Of a stretch of 11,571 nucleotides of DNA, positions 6,876-11,571 are shown piece after piece. How positions within the stretch are numbered: the stretch's first letter is position 1; each line of letters begins with the position of its first letter. Source of the stretch: an uncultured Clostridia bacterium. GTDB lineage: Bacteria > Bacillota > Clostridia > Christensenellales > Aristaeellaceae. The notes under the pieces were generated by a model, which did no database searches, had not been told where the DNA came from, and was given only the letters and a program-made list of their open reading frames with translations. The stretch lies in NCBI GenBank assembly GCA_934643825.1, contig CAKUCW010000052.1, forward strand, positions 1 to 11,571. Direction: 5' to 3'. The position numbers and the translations under genes are program-made.

Positions 6876-6904
6876 ATTATACTGCAAAGAATTTGCGGAA
6901 ACAA
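6876..6904 (-). promoter_or_regulatory. Sigma-A-type promoter of the liv operon
   Basis: On the minus strand a perfect TATAAT (6881-6876) lies 17 bp from TTGTTT (6904-6899), which matches the -35 consensus in 4 of 6 positions. The start would be near 6869, giving a leader of about 85 nt. Confidence 0.7.
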
Positions 6905-7185
6905 GAGCGATCTTTCATTTTTCTTCACTCTTTGCATGAATCTTTTTCACTTTTCAACGCTCATTCTGCACAATCCTGCAATTCATTGCCAAATTTCACC
7001 AAATTTAGCGCTGTTTTTGCTGTCCATTGCAGGAACTGCCCGTTTTCCGCCTCTTCAGGCACATGGAGCGCACGCCCTCAGCCGATGGGCTTAAAAAACC
7101 ATTCTTATGCCGGATGCGGGAATTTCCGCCGTGCCGTATCGATGATTCACGCCATGAACGCATTTCGGGACTAGCTATTCGGCGC

Positions 7186-7200
7186 ATAACACGTTATAAT
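7186..7200 (+). promoter_or_regulatory. Candidate promoter -10 for the MBOAT gene with overlapping inverted repeat
   Basis: A perfect TATAAT lies at 7195-7200, but no good -35 element is found at 16-19 bp and there is no TGn extension. The inverted repeat ATAAC-AC-GTTAT (7186-7197) overlaps the box, as expected for a regulated promoter. Transcription from here would give a leader of about 215 nt. Confidence 0.35.
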
Positions 7201-7244
7201 AAAGAGCATTTGGTTTTTTCTATCATGCTTTTTCAATATAACCC

Positions 7245-7284
7245 CGTTTCAATCGTAGAATGCTGCGCATTCTGCTCTGAAACG
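7245..7284 (+). promoter_or_regulatory. Two-tier hairpin in the MBOAT leader
   Basis: The outer stem is CGTTTCA/TGAAACG (7245-7251 with 7278-7284) and the inner stem AGAATGC/GCATTCT (7257-7263 with 7267-7273, loop TGC). A 5 x 4 nt internal loop separates the two perfect 7-bp stems. No T-run follows. It could be a cis-acting RNA element or a protein-binding site; I do not recognise a known riboswitch. Confidence 0.45.
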
Positions 7285-7302
7285 ATATTGTTCACGAATT
7301 AG

Positions 7303-7377
7303 GGGAATACGCTGGGCGATTGCCCAGACCCATTTGGGGACATTGTCCCCAAACCCTTTCTTCGCTTCGCGCAGCCT
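7303..7377 (-). repeat. Multi-hairpin intergenic repeat, copy D
   Basis: It contains CTGGGC/GCCCAG (7312-7327, loop GATT) and TTTGGGGAC/GTCCCCAAA (7333-7353, loop ATT), followed by CCCTTTCTTCGCTTCGCGC. The GGGGAC..GTCCCC stem with trailing AAACCCT is the counterpart of TTGGGAC..GTCCCAA with AAACCCT in copy C. Reverse-complemented, it begins GCGCGAAG, like GCGCCCGAAGG in copies A and B. It lies in the leader of the MBOAT gene, between the candidate promoter and the ribosome site. Confidence 0.6.
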
Positions 7378-7423
7378 TAACGATTTTTTCCAACAAATGA
7401 AACCAGCATAACAAGGTGAACAC

Positions 7424-8854
7424 ATGATTTTCAATTCATTTTCCTATCTCGTCTTTTTCCCTGTGGTGACGCTGCTGTATTTCCTGCTGCCCAAAAAGAT
7501 CCGCTGGGTCTGGCTGCTCGTCAGCAGCTATTACTTCTATATGAATTGGCACGCGGAATACGCGCTGCTGATGGCGGCAAGCACCGTCGTCACCTACGCC
7601 TGTGCGCTGCTCGTTTCGCGCTTTGAAAAGCAGAAGACGCGCAAGCTCGTGCTGATTGCGGGCATCGTGTTCAACGTCGGTCTGCTGGGCTATTTCAAGT
7701 ACACCGGCATGTTCATCGACGTCCTGAACCGGGCATGCACCTTTCTCGGCTTTGAGATGCAGCTGCCGCAGGTGGATATCCTGCTGCCGGTCGGCATCAG
7801 CTTCTACACCTTCCAGGCGCTGGGGTACATGATCGACGTCTATAAAAAGCGGACGAAGGCGGAAACCAACCTCTTCCGCTATGCGCTGTTCATTTCGTTC
7901 TTTCCTCAGCTGGTCGCCGGTCCCATCGAGCGAAGCAGCCGCCTGCTCAAGCAGCTTTCCACGCCGCATGATTTCGATTACAGGCGTGCCCGCGACGGAC
8001 TGCTCATCATGCTGCTGGGCTTCTTTGAAAAGGTGGTCATCGCCGACCGCGCCGCCATCTATGTCAACGCCATCTTCGGCGACTGGGTGAATGCCTCCGG
8101 CGCACAGATTGCGCTTGCAACCGCTGTCTTTGCCATTCAGGATCTGTGTGACTTCGCCGGTTACAGCTACATCGCCATCGGCACGGCAAAGGTGCTGGGC
8201 GTCGAGCTGATGACCAACTTCCGCCAGCCGTACTTCGCCCACTCGGTCACGAATTTCTGGGCACGCTGGCACATCAGCCTCAGCTCGTGGTTCCGCGATT
8301 ACATCTATTTCCCGCTCGGCGCGGGGCGCAAGGGACCCGTGCGCAAGGCGCTCAACGTGATGATCGTCTACACCGTCAGCGGTCTGTGGCATGGCGCGGC
8401 GCTCAAATATGTCGCGTGGGGCATGCTCAACGGCGCCCTGCAGGTGGTCGAAGGCATTCTGCCGCAGTCGCGCCCCAAACGCTTCATCAAGCTGCATCAC
8501 CTTTGCAGCATTCTGTGGACGGATTTCCTGATTCTCATCACGATGCTCATCTTCCGCGCCAACTCGCTGAGCGCCGCGCTGGGCATGCTGCTGCGCATCC
8601 CGACCGCGTGGGCAGAGCCTGCGCTGGCAACGGGCTTCTCCGCGATGCAGTCGCTCTGTCTGGGCATCTGTATCGTCGTGCTTTTCGCCATCGAGCTGCT
8701 GCATGAGAAGCGCAAAACGCTGACCGAGCTGACCGACCGCCTGCCCGTCGCCGCACGCGGCACGCTGTATCTGCTGGCGATTCTCGCCATCGCGGTATTC
8801 GGCGTCTGGGGCGCGGGATACAGCGCACAGGCGTTCATCTACTTCCAGTTCTAA
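7424..8854 (+). CDS. MBOAT family membrane O-acyltransferase (AlgI/DltB-like)
   Basis: This 476-residue polytopic protein belongs to the membrane-bound O-acyltransferase family. Such proteins pass an acyl group, usually acetyl, across the membrane to a polysaccharide or wall polymer. The family core is clear: PVGISFYTFQALGYMIDVY (122-140), FFPQLVAGPIER (159-170), FWARWHISLSSWFRDYIYFP (278-297) with H283, and SGLWHGA (319-325) with H323, the expected catalytic histidine. The N-terminus MIFNSFSYLVFFPVV is typical of AlgI-like members. AAGGTG lies 5 nt before the ATG at 7424. It precedes a membrane-anchored SGNH-like gene by 48 bp. This pairing (AlgI-AlgJ/X, PatA-PatB, DltB-DltD) indicates polymer O-acetylation or a similar transfer. 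The acceptor polymer cannot be read from this window. Confidence 0.92.
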   Translation: MIFNSFSYLVFFPVVTLLYFLLPKKIRWVWLLVSSYYFYMNWHAEYALLMAASTVVTYACALLVSRFEKQKTRKLVLIAGIVFNVGLLGYFKYTGMFIDVLNRACTFLGFEMQLPQVDILLPVGISFYTFQALGYMIDVYKKRTKAETNLFRYALFISFFPQLVAGPIERSSRLLKQLSTPHDFDYRRARDGLLIMLLGFFEKVVIADRAAIYVNAIFGDWVNASGAQIALATAVFAIQDLCDFAGYSYIAIGTAKVLGVELMTNFRQPYFAHSVTNFWARWHISLSSWFRDYIYFPLGAGRKGPVRKALNVMIVYTVSGLWHGAALKYVAWGMLNGALQVVEGILPQSRPKRFIKLHHLCSILWTDFLILITMLIFRANSLSAALGMLLRIPTAWAEPALATGFSAMQSLCLGICIVVLFAIELLHEKRKTLTELTDRLPVAARGTLYLLAILAIAVFGVWGAGYSAQAFIYFQF

Positions 8855-8856
8855 TC

Positions 8857-8885
8857 CATTCCTTCCGCTCAGCGCCGAAGGGATG
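8857..8885 (+). promoter_or_regulatory. Intercistronic hairpin between MBOAT and SGNH genes
   Basis: CATTCCTTC (8857-8865) pairs with GAAGGGATG (8877-8885) with one G-U wobble, and CGC/GCG can extend the stem inside. It has no T-run, so it is more likely to affect message stability than to terminate. GAGGT for the next gene follows shortly after. Confidence 0.4.
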
Positions 8886-8902
8886 TTCACGAGGTCTTAA
8901 AT

Positions 8903-9919
8903 ATGAAACGATTCTTCTGCGTTCTCCTCTTTATCGCCGCAGTCATCGGCGGGCTTCTGCTCTGCGACCACGTCACCCGAAGGGACGACAGCGAGCGCAA
9001 GTTCCGTTCCTTTTACGACGAAAAGCAGGATATCGACGTCTTTTTCATGGGCACAAGCCACGTTCTTGACGATATCACGCCAATGGAACTCTGGCGCGAT
9101 TTCGGCGTGACCAGCTATAACATGGGCACCTCATCCGAATGTCTGGGCATGACGGAATGGATTCTCAAACTGACCGCCGATGTGCATAAGCCCAAAATCG
9201 CGGTCATCGACGTCTACTACATCGACAAGCCGCTCGATCTGGAATGGACGTACAGCTACCGCCATCTCTTTTTTGACAGCTATCCGCTCTCCCTCAGGAA
9301 GTTCGAAGCCGTTCGCGCAACGCTCCCCAAAGGGCAGTGGATGGAATTCATGATGCCCTTCTCCCTTTACCACAGCCGTTGGGAAGAGCTGATGACCGGC
9401 ACGGGCGAACGCATGATCAACTGCGAACCGTTCATGATGGGCAGCGAAATGCGCATCGGACGCGGCGAACCGCTCCCCTATACCCGCACGCACGCAATGG
9501 CCGAAGGCGAACTGCCGGGCATGCAGGCGCTGCGGAACATCATCGCCTATTGCCGCGAAAACGGCATCGAGCCGGTTTTGATGGCATTGCCCGCGCCGGT
9601 TTCCGAGCAGGAACAGGCGAACATGAACAGCGTGCAGCGGCTCGCGGATGAGCTGAATGTGCCGTTCCTCAACCTGTTTGACGAGGATACGGGCATCGAC
9701 TTTTACACCGACTGCTACGATTATCTGGGGCACATGAACCCGGATGGCGCAAGCAAGCTGACGCATTTCGTCGGTCAGTGGCTGACCGAGCATTACGCGC
9801 TGGATGACCACCGCGGCGACAGCGCTTACAGCGCCTGGAACGAAAAGCTGGCGCAATACGAGGCATACCGCGTGGAGAATTGGGAAAACAGCGAATTCGT
9901 TCAGCCCGCCGGGTCTTGA
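8903..9919 (+). CDS. Membrane-anchored SGNH-like acyltransferase partner of the MBOAT protein
   Basis: This 338-residue protein has one N-terminal membrane segment (residues 4-21), with the rest expected outside the cytoplasm. The block DVFFMGTSHVLDDITP carries GTSH with S52, matching the catalytic serine block of SGNH/DltD/AlgJ-type proteins. A second block near the C-terminus, YDYLGHMNPDGA, supplies H277 and a candidate aspartate (D273). The family usually has DxxH; here one extra residue separates them. In such systems the MBOAT protein brings the acyl group across the membrane and the SGNH protein places it on the polymer. CGAGGT lies 8 nt before the ATG. Sequence between the two motifs is diverged, so it could be called an uncharacterised SGNH/GDSL-like protein. 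A pure esterase role is possible. Confidence 0.75.
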   Translation: MKRFFCVLLFIAAVIGGLLLCDHVTRRDDSERKFRSFYDEKQDIDVFFMGTSHVLDDITPMELWRDFGVTSYNMGTSSECLGMTEWILKLTADVHKPKIAVIDVYYIDKPLDLEWTYSYRHLFFDSYPLSLRKFEAVRATLPKGQWMEFMMPFSLYHSRWEELMTGTGERMINCEPFMMGSEMRIGRGEPLPYTRTHAMAEGELPGMQALRNIIAYCRENGIEPVLMALPAPVSEQEQANMNSVQRLADELNVPFLNLFDEDTGIDFYTDCYDYLGHMNPDGASKLTHFVGQWLTEHYALDDHRGDSAYSAWNEKLAQYEAYRVENWENSEFVQPAGS

Positions 9920-9943
9920 CAAATCGCCCCGCTCTGATAGAAT
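9916..9943 (+). promoter_or_regulatory. Strong acpP promoter overlapping the SGNH stop codon
   Basis: TTGACA (9916-9921) and TAGAAT (9938-9943) are 16 bp apart, with TGA before the -10 giving an extended TGn motif. The preceding gene's stop codon (9917-9919) lies inside the -35 box. The predicted start near 9950 leaves a leader under 30 nt. Confidence 0.75.
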
Positions 9944-9976
9944 GATAGAGTAAGCAGAAAAAGGAGTATGATTCTC

Positions 9977-10207
9977 ATGAATTTTGAACAGCTGAAAGAA
10001 GTTATCGTCGCGGCTCTGCCCAACTGCAACCCCGACGCCGTCACCCCGGAAGCCCAGCTTGTGCCCGATGTATGTGCGGACAGCTTGGACACGGTCGAAC
10101 TGAGCATGGCGATTGAGGACAAGCTCGGTGTGAGCATGCCCGACGGACTGATGGCAACGTTTCTGACCGTGAACGACCTGCTGACCTATCTGAAGGAAAA
10201 CAAGTAA
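9977..10207 (+). CDS. acpP: Acyl carrier protein
   Basis: This 76-residue four-helix carrier holds growing fatty acyl chains on a phosphopantetheine arm. The attachment site is S36 in ADSLDTVEL, identical to the classic AcpP motif rather than the DltC type. The second ATG (9977) is preferred: AAGGAG (9961-9966) is 10 nt away, whereas ATG 9968 sits only 1 nt from it. The start of helix III is unusual. Where AcpP normally has an acidic DEDAEKI-like stretch after the PD turn, this protein has PDGLMATFLTVND. It has its own promoter and is followed by a terminator, then fabH, which points to fatty-acid synthesis. Because it also follows an MBOAT/SGNH pair, a role as a dedicated acyl donor there cannot be excluded, but the sequence type argues for the general ACP. 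Confidence 0.92.
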   Translation: MNFEQLKEVIVAALPNCNPDAVTPEAQLVPDVCADSLDTVELSMAIEDKLGVSMPDGLMATFLTVNDLLTYLKENK

Positions 10208-10229
10208 GCCCTGTTTCGTCAACATTCTG

Positions 10230-10250
10230 AAACCTGTCGTGTGGGTTTTT
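10230..10250 (+). terminator. Terminator copy 1 after acpP
   Basis: AAACCTGT (10230-10237) pairs with GTGGGTTT (10241-10248) around loop CGT, using three G-U pairs, and ends in TTTTT. It lies 22 nt after the acpP stop. The stem is weaker than copy 2 but aligns with it base for base. Confidence 0.6.
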
Positions 10251-10259
10251 CAATCCAAA

Positions 10260-10450
10260 ACAAAAGAAGGGCTTTCAAGCTAACAACACCGATATTTCAA
10301 GAATAAAAAGAAATATTTGCGCCCGAAGGTTTCCAAAGGGCGACCGGAAAGCCCTTTGGTGGGGCGATGGGGCAAAGCCCCATATCCAAAAAATACTTAG
10401 ATATTTGTTTCTTGAAATGTTCGGTTTAAGCTTGACACTCCCTTCCTTGA
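10260..10450 (+). repeat. MITE-like palindromic element, copy B
   Basis: Imperfect inverted ends (about 10266-10303 against 10409-10446) share TTCTTGAAAT, a CGGT block and AAGCTTGA. The core has TTTGCGCCCGAAGGTT, then CCAAAGGGC/GCCCTTTGG (10333-10359, loop 9) and TGGGGC/GCCCCA (10368-10382, loop AAA). The left half aligns with copy A through ACAAAA, AGGGCT, CAAGCT, TTTCAAGAATAAA and the core. The stems differ in sequence from copy A but keep their pairing. Confidence 0.7.
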
Positions 10451-10480
10451 CACTGATTCCCTACTTTGTCAACATTTTTG

Positions 10481-10504
10481 AGACCCGCCGTGCGGGTCTT
10501 TTTT
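10481..10504 (+). terminator. Terminator copy 2, in the fabH leader
   Basis: AGACCCGC (10481-10488) and GCGGGTCT (10492-10499) form a perfect 8-bp stem with loop CGT, followed by TTTTT. It ends 15 nt before the fabH ATG, with only the ribosome site between. It is preceded by TTTGTCAACATTTTTG, closely matching the TTTCGTCAACATTCTG before copy 1. Confidence 0.85.
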
Positions 10505-10519
10505 GAAAGAGGTCTGAAT

Positions 10520-11455
10520 ATGAACGGATTAAAGCTGATTGCAACCGGTCGTGCGCTGCCCGAAAAAGCCATGACCAACGACGATATGCGCCAGTTCGTC
10601 GATACCAGCGACGAATGGATCTCCACCCGAACCGGCATCCACCAGCGTTATTTCTGCGGCGAGAGCGAAAACACGACGACGCTCTCCATTCAAGCCGCAC
10701 GCATCGCGCTCGAGCAGAGCGGCGTCAGCAAAGAGGACATCGGCTGTGTGCTTGTCGCGACCTCTTCCGGCGAATACGCCATGCCCAGCACGGCATGTCT
10801 GGTTCACGCGGCGCTGGAACTGCCGCAGAATATTCCCGCCATGGATGTCGGCGCGGCGTGCGCAGGCTTCCTCTTTGCGATGGAAACCGCACGCGGTCTG
10901 CTTCTGGCGAACGACAAGCGCTATGCGCTGGTCATCGGCGCGGAGCAGATGAGTGCCGTTCTGGATATGCAGGACAGAAACACATGCGTGCTTTTCGGCG
11001 ACGGCGCAGGCGCGGCGGTTTTCGAGCTTTGCAAGGACGCGCCCTATGAGCATGTCGTCGGCGTGCGCGGCGATACGCTCATCCGTGTCGGCGGTCCCTG
11101 CCGCGAGCAGCGGATGACGATGGACGGGCAGGCGGTTTTCCGCTTTGCCGTCACGACGATTCCGCAGTGCGTGAATGAGCTGTGCCAAAAGGCGGGCGTC
11201 ACGCCGAATGATGTGGATTGGGTCATCTGCCATCAGGCAAATGTCCGCATCCTGGATGCAAGCATCCGCCGCTTGGGCATGCCCGCCGAAAAATTCTACC
11301 GCAATCTCGACCGATACGCGAACACAAGTGCCGCAAGCATCCCCCTTGCGCTGGACGAGATGCGCGAAAAGGGACTGCTCCAGTCCGGTCAGCGCATCAT
11401 TTTGGTCGGCTTTGGCGGCGGCTTAACGTGGGCAGGCGTGATGATGGAGATTTAA
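10520..11455 (+). CDS. fabH: Beta-ketoacyl-ACP synthase III (KAS III)
   Basis: FabH starts type II fatty-acid synthesis by condensing an acyl-CoA primer with malonyl-ACP. The 311-residue protein has the full catalytic triad: C114 in VGAACAGF, H238 in ICHQANVRILD and N268 in RYANTSAASIP. Other family marks are DEWISTRTGI (31-40), VLFGDGAGA and the C-terminal GFGGGLTWAG. It is slightly short at the N-terminus compared with longer homologues but complete. The ATG at 10520 follows AGAGG by 7 nt. The frame is open 18 codons further upstream, but that stretch encodes the terminator. Adjacent acpP supports a fatty-acid cluster, presumably continuing rightward. No promoter is evident between the terminator and the gene, so transcription probably depends on read-through. 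Confidence 0.95.
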   Translation: MNGLKLIATGRALPEKAMTNDDMRQFVDTSDEWISTRTGIHQRYFCGESENTTTLSIQAARIALEQSGVSKEDIGCVLVATSSGEYAMPSTACLVHAALELPQNIPAMDVGAACAGFLFAMETARGLLLANDKRYALVIGAEQMSAVLDMQDRNTCVLFGDGAGAAVFELCKDAPYEHVVGVRGDTLIRVGGPCREQRMTMDGQAVFRFAVTTIPQCVNELCQKAGVTPNDVDWVICHQANVRILDASIRRLGMPAEKFYRNLDRYANTSAASIPLALDEMREKGLLQSGQRIILVGFGGGLTWAGVMMEI

Positions 11456-11571
11456 GCGGGCTGAGCCTGCCTTCACTTCCGCCGCAGTCTGCAAAGCATT
11501 GAAATTTTGCGCACGCGGGCGGTTTCGGGCAATTTCCCGTATCATTGGCAAATCGGGCTGAGCCCGCCTTC
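11456..11571 (+). repeat. Tandem GGGCTGAGCC repeat after fabH
   Basis: GCGGGCTGAGCCTGCCTTC (11456-11474) recurs as CGGGCTGAGCCCGCCTTC at 11554-11571, about 97 bp later, cut by the window edge. Each can form a short stem around loop TGA. The first copy runs into ACTTCCGCC, which is also found at 1563-1574 after the isomerase gene, where GGCTGAGCCCGTCTT (1677-1691) follows. It looks like a dispersed and locally tandem intergenic repeat. No clear fabH terminator with a T-run is present here. Confidence 0.55.

Larger units (their letters stand above)
6784..7423. other. 640-bp divergent intergenic region
   Basis: The gap separates livK (leftward) from the MBOAT gene (rightward). It holds the livK promoter and leader hairpin, a pair of CCAAATTT repeats 10 bp apart (6989-6996 and 6999-7006), a weak rightward promoter, a two-tier hairpin and repeat copy D. 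Short open frames here have no ribosome sites, and I see no gene. The part from 6905 to 7170 is mostly AT-rich without other clear structure. Confidence 0.6.
10208..10519. other. Intergenic region between acpP and fabH
   Basis: The 312-bp gap is filled by terminator copy 1, palindromic element copy B and terminator copy 2. CTTGACACT occurs twice at the right end of the element (10431-10439 and 10446-10454), supplying two TTGACA hexamers without convincing -10 partners. No gene is seen. Confidence 0.6.

Noticed and set aside
7436..8890. A 484-codon minus-strand frame opposite the MBOAT gene
   Set aside because: It is an antisense shadow of a clear MBOAT protein and has no domain of its own. 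Similar long shadows lie opposite the isomerase, livM, livH, livK, SGNH and fabH genes.
9968..9976. acpP start at the first ATG (9968)
   Set aside because: It is only 1 nt from AAGGAG, too close for initiation. ATG 9977 has 10-nt spacing and matches the usual ACP N-terminus.
10431..10475. A fabH promoter using one of the two TTGACA hexamers at 10432 and 10447
   Set aside because: No acceptable -10 lies 16-18 bp downstream of either; the best candidates match about half the consensus. Any such transcript would still meet terminator copy 2.

Overview
The window looks like a chromosomal segment of a Gram-positive-lineage anaerobe, most likely a Clostridia-type Bacillota (possibly Christensenellales-like). 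This rests on strong AGGAGG/GAGGTG ribosome sites, canonical sigma-A-type promoters, a branched-chain amino acid (Liv) ABC operon, and a stand-alone acpP/fabH pair. Base composition is moderately GC-rich. The taxonomic placement is inference only. No rRNA, tRNA, CRISPR, phage or transposase gene is visible.

Layout. (1) Positions 1-1660: a divergent pair made of the N-terminus of a sugar-type ABC substrate-binding protein (minus, cut by the window edge) and a sugar-phosphate isomerase/epimerase-like TIM-barrel enzyme (plus), sharing a 323-bp promoter region; the enzyme gene ends in a strong terminator. (2) Positions 1909-6783, minus strand: a complete Liv-type transporter in the order livK (binding protein), livH and livM (permeases), livG and livF (ATPases). 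Spacing is very tight from livH to livF, but a terminator-like hairpin and a palindromic repeat separate livK from livH. (3) Positions 7424-9919, plus strand: an MBOAT membrane O-acyltransferase followed by a membrane-anchored SGNH-like partner, the two-gene arrangement used to O-acetylate exported polymers. A long structured leader precedes them. (4) Positions 9977-11455: acyl carrier protein with its own promoter, then beta-ketoacyl-ACP synthase III (fabH), probably the start of a fatty-acid synthesis cluster that continues past the window.

The least expected content is intergenic. Four gaps carry related multi-hairpin repeats whose stems are preserved by compensating base changes (1703-1877 and 10260-10450 in plus orientation; 5434-5536 and 7303-7377 in minus orientation). 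The first two also have imperfect terminal inverted repeats of about 40 bp, like non-autonomous (MITE-like) elements. The element between acpP and fabH is flanked by two diverged copies of the same terminator, so fabH has a terminator ending 15 nt before its start codon. A second repeat family (GGGCTGAGCCYGCCTTC) appears after the isomerase gene and in tandem after fabH, running off the window end. I see no clear new multi-gene system; the candidates worth a second look are the repeat families, the acpP-fabH terminator arrangement, and the MBOAT/SGNH pair beside acpP.
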